From NCBI RefSeq assembly GCF_040546815.1, contig NZ_JBEPOO010000001.1, positions 620,001-684,000 on the forward strand: a stretch of DNA of 64,000 bases, read 5' to 3'. The DNA comes from Devosia sp. 2618. Its GTDB lineage: Bacteria > Pseudomonadota > Alphaproteobacteria > Rhizobiales > Devosiaceae. Below are positions 43,648 to 51,526 of this stretch, piece after piece. The translations under genes were made by a program, and so were the position numbers. Every line of letters begins with the position of its first letter. The stretch's first letter is position 1. Below the pieces are notes generated by a model. That model did not search any database. It was not told where the DNA came from and saw only the letters and a list, made by a program, of their open reading frames with translations.

Positions 43648-45408
43648 TTAGTTGGACTTTGGCAGCTTGAACACGAAGATCGAGTTGCCCGAGCCAGTTG
43701 GCAACGCGATTTCCGGGAAGGCGGAGGAAATCGAGCTGGCCGAGTTGGAATAGCCAGTCGGGATGGCGAGGTACTGTTCGCCGTCGATTTCGTAGGTCAT
43801 CGGGTAACCGCCAATCGGGGCGTTCAGACGCTGGGTCCAGACCACGTCGCCAGTTTCCTGATCCCATGCCTTGACTTCACGGGCTGCGTCGCCGCCGAAC
43901 ACCAGACCGCCACCAGTGGCCAGAACCGAGCTGGTGAAGGATGGGCGCTCACGCACCTGCCACTTCGAGTTGGCCTGGGTCGGGTTGATGTCGAGAGCCT
44001 GGAGCAGACCGGCATCGGTGATGCCTTCTGGCAGAACGCGTGGGCCGAACTTGACTGCACCAACGGCGTTGCCGGCGGTGAATTCAGTCTGGGTTGGCGC
44101 AACGGTGTTGCAGGCTTCGGTAAGTGGAACGAAGTAAGCGTTGGTCAGTGGGCTATAGGCGCCCGTCTGCCACAGCTTGCCACCGGAAACCGAAGCGCAA
44201 ACCAGATGCTCTTCGCCAACGGCGGACGAGATCAGGTCTTCGTTGATGTGAACGGTGCCGTCGGCGTCGATGCCGGTGACGACGTTCTGAACGACGGTTT
44301 CCTTGGACCAGAGATACTTGCCGGTGTCGCGATCAAGACCGAACGCAATGCCGTTCTTGCCGGGGACGGAGACGAGCAGCTTGTGCGTCACGCCATCGAT
44401 TTCCTGATCGACGAGGATACGCTCGAACGGGCTGTCCAGATCCCAGTTATCGCGGGGCAGGTGCTGGTAGTACCACTTGAGCTTGCCGGTCTCGACATCG
44501 AGAGCGAGCGTCGAGTTGGTGTAGAGCACGGTGCCGTCACCCGAGCCACGGATCAGCTCGGAGTAAGGACCGGGCATGCCGATGCCCCAGAACGTGGTCT
44601 TGGTTTCCGGATCGTATGCGCCGGTGGTCCAAGGCGTGCCGCCCCAACGGTTTTCCGCTGGAACTTCGCCCCAGCTTGCCTGCTGGGCTGGGTTGTTCTC
44701 GTCGTCGATGGTGTTGAAGCGCCAGAGTTCGTCGCCGGTGTTCACATCATGGGCGAAGATATAGCAGCCACCAGCAGTGCCAGCGATCGAGCAGCCGGAA
44801 ATGGCCGAGATGATCTTGCCGTCAGCGATCAGTGGACCAACGGTGTAGCTGTAGCCGAGGTTATAATCGATAACCTGCTTTTCCCAGACGACCTTGCCGT
44901 CCGAAGCGTTCAGCACGACGATCTTGGCGTCAGCCGTGGTCAGGATCACCTTGTCGTTGTAGAGGGCGATCGAGTTCTTCTGGCGACGGGCCTGGTTGGC
45001 CTGATAGCTCCACGATGCTGGAATTTCAGCCAGAACGTGGCGGTACTGCCAGATCAGATCACCGGTCTTGGCATCGAGTGCTTCGACGATGTTGTTGTTG
45101 GTCTGCAGGAACATGACGCCGTCATGCACCAGTGGCGCGGTTTCCTGGATACCGGCTTCAGCCATTGGCCAGGCCCAGGCGAGCTGCAGCTTGCCAACGG
45201 TGTCCTTGTTGATCAGGTCGAGCGGGCTATAGCCCTGGTTGTTGTATGCACCGCGATACATCAGCCATTCTTCGGCCGGTGGGTTGGCGAGCATCTCGTC
45301 GGTCACGGGCTTGTAGTCGGCCTTGACGTTCTGCGCATAGGCAGTGCCGGACAGGGCGACGATTGCAGTGGTTGCCACCAGTAGGGATTTGACTAGATCG
45401 ATTCTCAT
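43648..45408 (-). CDS. PQQ-dependent periplasmic dehydrogenase, atypical metal site (PQQ-DH1)
   Basis: The 586-residue protein has a signal peptide (residues 1-25) and the eight-bladed quinoprotein propeller with tryptophan docking motifs ('TGDLIWQYRH', 'TGDELWRFNT', 'TGDVVWTQRLNAPIGGYPMTY'). The catalytic Asp is D323 in 'NWDLDSPFE' with D325 two residues on, the lanthanide-type D-x-D arrangement. However, the usual metal ligand Glu ('GAEYG' in relatives) is replaced by 'GCSIAGTAGGC', the usual Asn ('GNPAP') is Met in 'GMPGP', and the vicinal Cys-Cys ring is absent. Cys206 and Cys215 might pair instead. ATG at 45408 has AGGAG upstream. It follows the cytochrome gene by 48 bp. The substrate is unknown; PQQ enzymes of Devosia oxidise deoxynivalenol, which is only suggestive. 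Confidence 0.88.
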   Translation of the reverse strand: MRIDLVKSLLVATTAIVALSGTAYAQNVKADYKPVTDEMLANPPAEEWLMYRGAYNNQGYSPLDLINKDTVGKLQLAWAWPMAEAGIQETAPLVHDGVMFLQTNNNIVEALDAKTGDLIWQYRHVLAEIPASWSYQANQARRQKNSIALYNDKVILTTADAKIVVLNASDGKVVWEKQVIDYNLGYSYTVGPLIADGKIISAISGCSIAGTAGGCYIFAHDVNTGDELWRFNTIDDENNPAQQASWGEVPAENRWGGTPWTTGAYDPETKTTFWGIGMPGPYSELIRGSGDGTVLYTNSTLALDVETGKLKWYYQHLPRDNWDLDSPFERILVDQEIDGVTHKLLVSVPGKNGIAFGLDRDTGKYLWSKETVVQNVVTGIDADGTVHINEDLISSAVGEEHLVCASVSGGKLWQTGAYSPLTNAYFVPLTEACNTVAPTQTEFTAGNAVGAVKFGPRVLPEGITDAGLLQALDINPTQANSKWQVRERPSFTSSVLATGGGLVFGGDAAREVKAWDQETGDVVWTQRLNAPIGGYPMTYEIDGEQYLAIPTGYSNSASSISSAFPEIALPTGSGNSIFVFKLPKSN

Positions 45409-45456
45409 CGACTTCTCCTGGGAACGGCGCGCTGGGCACGCCCTCATTAAATTTTA

Positions 45457-46083
45457 TTAGTTGCCGACGGTTGGGATCTTGGTGCCCCAGGTGAAAGCCT
45501 GAGGAACGGTCGAAGCCGGAGCGGGGGTCGCCGGCGCCATGGTCGTCGGAGCTGGGCCGCCCGGCAGCTGCTTGCCCCAGGTGTAGGCCTGTGGGACGGC
45601 TGTCGTTGCGGCAGGAGCGGTGCTCGTTGCTGCTCCACCGGCATCAGCGGCTGCTGCGGCCATGCTTGCTGCGCCAGCGGCCGTTTCGGCTGCAAGCGAG
45701 ACAAGGTAGTCGCGGTCTGACGTCAGTGGTGTGTCGCCCGGGGTCGCCCCGTTGAACTGCATGATATAGGCGATGATGTTGACGTAGGTGTCTTCACCAA
45801 GCTGGCCCGGTGCCGATGGCGGCATGGCGACCGAGATGAAGTCATAAAGACCACCCACGGTGTCCCAGTTCTGCATGACGTCAGAACCTGCCAGACCCGG
45901 CGCTTCCGGACCTTCAAGCTGACGGCCATGGCACTGGGCGCATTGGGAATTGTACGATGTTTGGCCCGCTGCCGACTGTTCAGCAGTAAAGCTTGCTGCG
46001 GTCGCAGACCCAACGCCGAGGGCGCCGGTGAGGAGGGTAACAAACGCGACGGGGGCAATGAGGCGTTTAGTAGTGAAAGGCAT
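45457..46083 (-). CDS. Periplasmic cytochrome c with duplicated C-terminal motif
   Basis: The 208-residue protein has a signal peptide (to about residue 30), one class I haem site C48-A-Q-C51-H52 and a likely Met87 ligand in 'VAMPPSAPGQLG'. After residue 130 there is an Ala/Thr/Pro-rich tail holding two copies of VPQA(Y/F)TWG (163-170 and 193-200) followed by K/T-x-x-P. It directly precedes PQQ-DH1 and is probably its electron acceptor, like XoxG/ExaB. The tail is not part of the standard cytochrome fold and may bind the dehydrogenase or the membrane. ATG at 46083; an in-frame start at 46134 is less likely. Confidence 0.9.
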   Translation of the reverse strand: MPFTTKRLIAPVAFVTLLTGALGVGSATAASFTAEQSAAGQTSYNSQCAQCHGRQLEGPEAPGLAGSDVMQNWDTVGGLYDFISVAMPPSAPGQLGEDTYVNIIAYIMQFNGATPGDTPLTSDRDYLVSLAAETAAGAASMAAAAADAGGAATSTAPAATTAVPQAYTWGKQLPGGPAPTTMAPATPAPASTVPQAFTWGTKIPTVGN

Positions 46084-46281
46084 TAAGGCCTCCCTATGAG
46101 TTGCCAATTGGCGATAAAATGCGTTCACCTTCAACAGGTTAACGCGGGTAGTGGACTAACATTTTACGTGCATCATATGCGCCTACGTGACGCAATGACA
46201 ATCACGATATCCGTGCGGTAACACGCGGTAAGCTACATCAATTTCACGTCACTGGCGTGTCGTCCTGCTCCGATGGAGCGC

Positions 46282-47091
46282 TTAGAGGATATTTCCGTCA
46301 AGTCCGTAACGGTGGCGGAGCGCTTCAGTCACCCCGGAATTGGCGAGGGTCGTTAACGCATTTGCTACCGCACGCTTGAGCGTCTGATCTCCTTTCCAGA
46401 GACCAAGCGCCATGCGGTAGTGCGGAAAAACGGATTCGTCGAGCCAGAAGATTGGATTTAGATTGGTATCTATCGAAAGGCTCGATGCAACGAAGCGTTC
46501 GGTGATGCCGGCAGCGATGGTTCCGGCCGCCAGAGCGCGGCCGAGCTCATCGGCACTGGTCATCAACTGCGCCCGCAGACCCTGCTGACGGAGCCAGCTT
46601 GAGAGGGCCAGACGATCGAGCCCCGAGGTGCCGGGCAGGACGCCGACGACGCTGCCCGATGGCGGCATGGCGCCGGTGGGCGAGATGCCAACCCAGCCGG
46701 TTTCCGCATCGGTGGGGAGGGTTTGGAGGAACCCCTGGGTCTGGATCGTGTCAGCAACGCCACCCGCAACAATGTCGCATTGGGCGCGGGTGAGGAACCA
46801 GTTGCGCGGATTGAAGTCCTTGCCAATGGACGGCAGCACATTGAGCGAGAGGCTGAGGCCGAGCTGATCGGCGACGGCCTTGACCAGTTCGGCGTCATAG
46901 CCGGGTTCGGCCGGATTGCCGGTGATCAGGGGCGGATAGGATGCGGGAACGCAGACCTTGAGCACGCCCGAGCGTTGGCGGTCGGCCAGCGAGGTATCGG
47001 GCGGCAAAAAGCTGATCGCGGTCAGTAAGGCCGCGACCAGGGCGATATTGAACCCCGCCTGTAACCAGCGATGCGGACGAGGGCGGGTCAT
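46282..47091 (-). CDS. Periplasmic binding protein, quinoprotein-associated ABC system (SBP2)
   Basis: A 269-residue protein with an N-terminal membrane/signal segment ('AGFNIALVAALLTAISFLPP') and a type II binding fold ('LKVCVPASYPPLITGNPAEPGYDAELVKAVADQLGLSLSLN', 'CDIVAGGVADTIQTQGFL'). The motif 'VCVPASYPP' resembles the TIGR03871-type binding proteins found with PQQ dehydrogenases. Its ATG overlaps the stop of the ABC permease gene, so it is the third gene of that operon. No matching importer permease is present, which suggests a non-import role. Confidence 0.72.
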   Translation of the reverse strand: MTRPRPHRWLQAGFNIALVAALLTAISFLPPDTSLADRQRSGVLKVCVPASYPPLITGNPAEPGYDAELVKAVADQLGLSLSLNVLPSIGKDFNPRNWFLTRAQCDIVAGGVADTIQTQGFLQTLPTDAETGWVGISPTGAMPPSGSVVGVLPGTSGLDRLALSSWLRQQGLRAQLMTSADELGRALAAGTIAAGITERFVASSLSIDTNLNPIFWLDESVFPHYRMALGLWKGDQTLKRAVANALTTLANSGVTEALRHRYGLDGNIL

Positions 47092-47900
47092 GAGCGGCTG
47101 AAATCAATCAGTGCCATGACGAAAAATACCACGGCCATCGTGAAAATGACCGCCGGTCCATAGATGGGCGGAAACTGGTTGAAGCCGATGACCACGCCAC
47201 GCAGCGCATCGACCGCATAGGTGATCGGATTGATCTGGACCATGAAGACCAGCCATTCGGGATAGGCGGTGGCGGTCTGGGTGCGGGTGAGGGCGGGATC
47301 GAGCGGGAACACCGAGGACGAGGTGAAATAGAGCGGCAGAATGATAGTGTTGGAGAAGACGCCAAAGCCCTCAAAACTGCGCACGCGCGACGCGAGCACC
47401 ACGCCAAAGCAGGTCAGCCCAAAGGCCAGTACGAACATCAGCCCGAGCGCCATAGCCATCTGTTCGATGCTGAGCGTGACATCGGCAAAGCGGGCGAGGA
47501 TCAGCACCAGCCCGCCATGGATCATGGCGACGGTGCTGCCGCCGAGCACTTTGCCGAGCAGGATCATGGCGCGCGGCGTAGGCGACACCAGAACCTCGCG
47601 CAGGAAGCCGAATTCGCGATCCCAGATCACCGACACCGCGAACTGGATCGAGGTGTACATGATGTTGAGCACGATGACGGCGGGGAACAGGAACTGCAGG
47701 TAAGTGTAGGGGATGACGTAGCGCACCTCGCCATAAACCTCGCCGCGGAAATACGGATTGAGGCCGACGCCGAGGATCAGCAGCCAGATCAGCGGGCGGC
47801 TGATGCCGCCGATCATCTGGCCACGGTCGCGGGTGGCGCGCATGATTTCGCGCAGCCAGACGCCATAGACGCCGCGCAGTAGAATGATTGGGCTGGTCAT
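47088..47900 (-). CDS. ABC-2 type permease, PQQ alcohol-dehydrogenase-associated exporter
   Basis: The 270-residue protein has six hydrophobic segments with the ABC-2 marks 'LREVLVSPTPRAMILLGKVLGG' (residues about 100-121) and 'TSSSVFPLDPALTRTQTATAYPEWLVFMVQINPITYAVDALRGVV'. This type is annotated as the permease of 'alcohol ABC transporters' in quinoprotein clusters (PedC-like). It overlaps the ATPase stop and SBP2 start by 4 bp each. Confidence 0.85.
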   Translation of the reverse strand: MTSPIILLRGVYGVWLREIMRATRDRGQMIGGISRPLIWLLILGVGLNPYFRGEVYGEVRYVIPYTYLQFLFPAVIVLNIMYTSIQFAVSVIWDREFGFLREVLVSPTPRAMILLGKVLGGSTVAMIHGGLVLILARFADVTLSIEQMAMALGLMFVLAFGLTCFGVVLASRVRSFEGFGVFSNTIILPLYFTSSSVFPLDPALTRTQTATAYPEWLVFMVQINPITYAVDALRGVVIGFNQFPPIYGPAVIFTMAVVFFVMALIDFSRS

Positions 47901-48871
47901 CGGCGACCTCCGCGTTTGCCGGCGGCGCGTTCGGCATCGCGCTGGCCATCGGCGCGGTCGCGCAACTCGCGACCGGTGAGGGAGAGGAAGACGCTTTCAA
48001 GCGTTGGGGCCTGAAAGCGAATTTCGGAAAGGCTGTCGCGGAACTCAGCGATGAACGCGTCCGTGACGGCATCGTCATCGGCGGGCAGAGCGAGGCTATG
48101 GCTGCCGAGGGGCTGGGCATTGGGGAAGCGGGCCAGAATGGCGGCGCCGGCCAGATCGTCCTTGGGCAGGATATGGAGCCAGCGATTGCCGTGGCGTTGC
48201 TTGAGCTCTTCCGGTGCGCCCTGCGCAATGATCTTGCCCTGATCGATGATGCAGACCATGTCGGCGCTTTCGACCTCCTCGATGTAATGCGTGGTGGTCA
48301 AGACGGTCAGGTCGCGCTCGCGGCGGAGCTGGTCGAGATAGCGCCAGATGCGCTGGCGGGTCTGGGCATCGAGTCCAACGGTGGGTTCATCGAGGAACAG
48401 GATTTGCGGATTGTGCAGCAGGGCGCGGGCGATTTCGAGCCGCCGCCGCATGCCGCCGGAAAAGCTGCGCACGATCTCGTCGCGCCACTCTTCAAGCTCT
48501 ACGAGCGCTAGCACCTCAGCGCTGCGGGCGCGGCGCACCTTTGGCGCGAGGCCATAGACGAGGCCGTGGAAATCGAGGTTTTCCCAAGCGCTCAACCGGT
48601 CATCAAGGCTTGAGTCCTGAAACACCACGCCGATCGATTGGCGGGCGCGGGTCGGCTGGGCGACCACGTCGTGACCGGCCACGGATGCCCTGCCGCTATC
48701 GGGGCGGCGCAGGGTGCAGAGAATATTGAGCAGCGTGGTTTTGCCCGCGCCATTGGGGCCGAGCAGGGCAAAGCTGGCGCCGCGCTCGATGGTCAGATTC
48801 ACATGGTCGAGCACCGTCTTGCTGCCATAGGCGGCGGTCACATCGTCGACCGAAATGGCGACAGAAGTCAT
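47897..48871 (-). CDS. ABC transporter ATP-binding protein, PQQ-dehydrogenase-linked exporter
   Basis: A 324-residue ATPase with Walker A 'GPNGAGKTTLLN', signature 'SFSGGMRRRLEIARALLHNP', Walker B 'ILFLDEPTVGLDAQTRQR' and switch His 'TTHYIEEVE'. After residue 225 a DrrA-type extension of about 100 residues ('GNRWLHILPKDDLAGA' onward) follows. It fits the exporter ATPases found with PQQ dehydrogenases (TIGR03864 type). The ATG at 48871 is preferred over an ATG at 48934 (not conserved). It starts the operon that ends with SBP2. Confidence 0.87.
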   Translation of the reverse strand: MTSVAISVDDVTAAYGSKTVLDHVNLTIERGASFALLGPNGAGKTTLLNILCTLRRPDSGRASVAGHDVVAQPTRARQSIGVVFQDSSLDDRLSAWENLDFHGLVYGLAPKVRRARSAEVLALVELEEWRDEIVRSFSGGMRRRLEIARALLHNPQILFLDEPTVGLDAQTRQRIWRYLDQLRRERDLTVLTTTHYIEEVESADMVCIIDQGKIIAQGAPEELKQRHGNRWLHILPKDDLAGAAILARFPNAQPLGSHSLALPADDDAVTDAFIAEFRDSLSEIRFQAPTLESVFLSLTGRELRDRADGQRDAERAAGKRGGRR

Positions 48872-49194
48872 GGCAGGCACTTTCGCGGTTGGGGCATGCC
48901 CGCTCTGGTTGCCCCAAGCGGCGCGGCGCATCAAGACTTAAGTTTGTGCGGCAGGTCGGTGTTCACCTTAAGTGGATGCTCTGCTTGGACCGGCAGGGGA
49001 ATGGGTGGATAGCCCACGGGTAGGAGAGTGTTTGGCCCTCTGGAGCCAAAAAGGCTGATGATCGAGCCGCGTGAGGCATCAACTGCAATCGTCAATGGCG
49101 AGAGCTTTGGTCTTGGATTGCCCGCGTTAGATCTTTTCAGACCGGGTATTGGCGCGAAGCGGGTTGCTTCGCGCCGTTTTTGTTTTAGTCGGAC
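48872..49194. other. 323-bp intergenic region with hairpins and a plus-strand terminator
   Basis: No convincing gene. Contains ACTTAAGT-like repeats near 48938-48980, a hairpin TTTGGC-...-GCCAAA (49030-49049) and the terminator at 49151-49180. The plus-strand terminator has no coding gene in front of it, so a short untranslated RNA between about 48950 and 49180 is possible. Confidence 0.4.
49151..49180 (+). terminator. Plus-strand intrinsic terminator without an upstream gene
   Basis: GGCGCGAAGC-GGGTT-GCTTCGCGCC is a perfect 10-bp stem with a GTTTTTG tail on the + strand. Neighbouring genes are both on the minus strand, and the T-run is on the plus strand only, so it points to a small + strand transcript. 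Confidence 0.75.
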
Positions 49195-49800
49195 CTACTT
49201 GGCCTTGGCGGGGACGGGTTCGCCGAGGGATAGCATCAGGCGGTTGGCCCAGTTGAAGAAGGAGGCGGTGGAGATCACGTCGGTGATCTCGAAATCGTCG
49301 AGGCCGGCGGCGCGGAGGTTGGCGATTTCGGTCTGGCCGAAATTGGAGGGCGTGTCGGTCAGCGCGACGGCGGCTTCCTTGACCGCGTTCCAGCGCTCGC
49401 CCAGATCGGCATCGAGGCCGTCGTCGAGCAGGCGCTGGACATCGTCGCGGCGCTTGGAATGGGTCGAGGCAAAGCGCGAATGGACCGAGGCGCAGAAGAT
49501 GCAGCCATTGTGGCGCGAGGTTGCCGTAGCCGACAGTTCGCGCTCGGCGCGCGGCAGGCCACCATTGGGATTGTAGAAGATGTCCTTGTCGGCCTTGGTG
49601 CGGGCCTCGAGCACTTCGGGATCATGCGCGAGCAGCATGAAATAGTCGGACTTGGAGCGCGAGGCATCGACAAGGCCGGCCCAGTGGCGGTCGGTCAGTT
49701 CGGCCTCGGTCAGCGGCTGCAGCCATGGAATCCAGCCCAGTTCATCTTGGGTGAAAGCGACGGGCGGCACATTGTCTGGATGGGCGATGGTGGTGGTCAT
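49195..49800 (-). CDS. Alkylhydroperoxidase-domain protein, Avi_7169-like (CMD fold)
   Basis: The 201-residue protein belongs to the carboxymuconolactone-decarboxylase/AhpD fold, with redox motif C-x-x-C in 'NGCIFCASVHSRF' (residues about 97-109) and 'DYFMLLAHDPEVLEARTKADKDIFYN'. It fits the 'alkylhydroperoxidase domain protein, Avi_7169 family' pattern, normally adjacent to the Avi_7170 protein and a luciferase-like gene, as here. The precise reaction is unknown; the CxxC with a following His is what AhpD uses as a peroxidase site. Last gene of the operon. Confidence 0.8.
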   Translation of the reverse strand: MTTTIAHPDNVPPVAFTQDELGWIPWLQPLTEAELTDRHWAGLVDASRSKSDYFMLLAHDPEVLEARTKADKDIFYNPNGGLPRAERELSATATSRHNGCIFCASVHSRFASTHSKRRDDVQRLLDDGLDADLGERWNAVKEAAVALTDTPSNFGQTEIANLRAAGLDDFEITDVISTASFFNWANRLMLSLGEPVPAKAK

Positions 49801-49810
49801 GATCGATCTT

Positions 49811-50467
49811 TCAAGAATGGGCAGCGGCCGCTAGGGGCGCGGCGACGTTTGAATTGACGGCCTGCTCGCTGCTGGCGGCAACTGCGGCGAGGCCTTCGAC
49901 AATGCGGACCTGGAAGGCGAGGTAGGAAACCAGTTGCGACAGGGTCACGATGCCGGACGTGCTCCAGCCAGCGTCGAGCAAAACCTGTAGGGCTTCCCGG
50001 CTTGAGTCGCGGAGACGGAAGACCAGCAGATGAGCGTGCTCAAGGGCGGCGACGAGTCGGCTGCCGAGTATGTCGCGATGTTCGGCTTTAACGGTGTAGT
50101 GCGGGCCGGACTTGTTTTCGGACGACAGGGGGCCTTCGGGATAATTGCCGTACGGACCATGGGTCTTGCCGCGTTCGATCTCGGCGGTGAGGACCGACGA
50201 CAGGCCCGTGCTGCCATCGGCGACGGACAGCTTGTGGGCGTAGTGATCGGCCAGGACGAGTTGGCCATGCACGCCTGCGACGAAGCTGGCGACGACAAGG
50301 CGCTCAAGCGGGGTGACCTGGCTGGCATCGCGTGGCTCGAACAGAGCGAGATAGGCGCGCTGGATATTGTCCCGCGCCACTTCGCGATGGCGGCGCAAGC
50401 CGTCTAGGCGCGAGCCGGGGCTGATGGAGAGAACCTGGTCGATAAGATCGGCGGATTGGGCGCTCAT
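49811..50467 (-). CDS. CMD-domain protein, Avi_7170-like
   Basis: The 218-residue protein has a CMD/AhpD-like helical fold without the CxxC pair: 'PLERLVVASFVAGVHGQLVLADHYAHKL' and 'LVAALEHAHLLVFRLRDSSREALQVLLDAGWS'. It looks like a catalytically silent partner of the Avi_7169-like protein encoded 10 bp downstream, and may form a hetero-oligomer with it. It starts 24 bp after the luciferase-like gene's stop at 50492. Confidence 0.78.
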   Translation of the reverse strand: MSAQSADLIDQVLSISPGSRLDGLRRHREVARDNIQRAYLALFEPRDASQVTPLERLVVASFVAGVHGQLVLADHYAHKLSVADGSTGLSSVLTAEIERGKTHGPYGNYPEGPLSSENKSGPHYTVKAEHRDILGSRLVAALEHAHLLVFRLRDSSREALQVLLDAGWSTSGIVTLSQLVSYLAFQVRIVEGLAAVAASSEQAVNSNVAAPLAAAAHS

Positions 50468-50491
50468 GAGACGCTCCTGTTTTTGGAGAAA

Positions 50492-51526
50492 TTAGCGGGC
50501 GATGGCGATGCGGGGCGTGGGACAGTGATCACGCCAGCCCAAAGCGGGCGCGACCTGTTGGGCGGTGAGTTCGAGCGAGCGCAGGATCAGCTCGTGCGGG
50601 GGATCGACCGAGTGGACCTGGAACGAGATGTCGGTGACCCGGCCGAGCGTGGTGTCTTCGGCAAGGGTTGCGATGACGTCCTGCGGTTCCCCGACATGGG
50701 TATCGAGCGTGCGGATCAGGTCTTCGAGCCGATCACTGGTCAGCAGGTGGCCGGTGCTGGCGAACTTGCTGGCGACACGGCGTAGGCCGATTTCGGCCCA
50801 TTTGAGGGCGGTTGCGCGATCATCGGCTACGAACAGCGTGCGGGAGGCGAGAATGCGCGGCTCGACACCCGATGGGAGCGCCGCCAGATAGGCGTCGATG
50901 ATCGGGTTCTGCAGTTCAGCAAGGCTGGCATCTGGATTGTCGGGACTGCGTGGCTGGGTGCGCGACAGCATTAGGCCATCACCGGCGAGACCGGCGCGGC
51001 GACCGCCATCGACCGAAAAGGTTGCCTGCCAGATGCGGTTGAGGAGGCTTTTCCCCTCTGGGTAGAGGTGATTGCCGCCACCGACATCGGCGCCGGCAAA
51101 GGCATTGCGGACGATATTGAGATTGGCGCCATGGATGGCGCCGCGCTGGGAATTGTCGAGGCCAAAGGCGGTGAACGAGGATGGCGTGCCGCCGCTGCCG
51201 ACGCCAAGCTCAAACCGGCCGTTGCTCAGCAGGTCAAACACCACGGCGTCTTCGGCAACCCGGAGCGGGGCTTCGAGCGGCAGGGTGACGATGCCGGTGC
51301 CGAGGCGAATGCGCGACGTGCGCGCGGCGACATGGCTGAGGAAAACGAATGGTGAGGGCAGACCGCCTTCATCGTGGTTGAAATGGTGCTGCGCTACCCA
51401 GGCGGCATCAAAGCCCTGTTCCTCGGCTTTGACGATCTGCTCGGTGGCCAGACGGTAACGCTCGGCCGGCGTCGCATCGTCGAGAAGGCGGGTAAAAAAG
51501 CCCAGACGCTTGGGGTTGGTGGTCAT
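50492..51526 (-). CDS. FMN-dependent luciferase-like monooxygenase, KPN_01858-like
   Basis: A 344-residue TIM-barrel flavin enzyme. 'RLGFFTRLLDDATPAERYRLATEQIVKAEEQGFDAAWVAQHHF' (residues 6-48) and 'RLGTGIVTLPLEAPLRVAEDAVVFDLLSNGRFELGVGSGG' match the FMN-luciferase family; the KPN_01858 group is defined by this neighbourhood. It should oxidise a small substrate with FMNH2 from a separate reductase, which is not in the window. It overlaps the ATPase gene stop by 4 bp. Confidence 0.82.
   Translation of the reverse strand: MTTNPKRLGFFTRLLDDATPAERYRLATEQIVKAEEQGFDAAWVAQHHFNHDEGGLPSPFVFLSHVAARTSRIRLGTGIVTLPLEAPLRVAEDAVVFDLLSNGRFELGVGSGGTPSSFTAFGLDNSQRGAIHGANLNIVRNAFAGADVGGGNHLYPEGKSLLNRIWQATFSVDGGRRAGLAGDGLMLSRTQPRSPDNPDASLAELQNPIIDAYLAALPSGVEPRILASRTLFVADDRATALKWAEIGLRRVASKFASTGHLLTSDRLEDLIRTLDTHVGEPQDVIATLAEDTTLGRVTDISFQVHSVDPPHELILRSLELTAQQVAPALGWRDHCPTPRIAIAR

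Noticed and set aside
48638..49012. 124-codon plus-strand frame overlapping the ABC ATPase start
   Set aside because: Mostly antisense to the ATPase N-terminus and Gly/Arg-rich; no support for translation.
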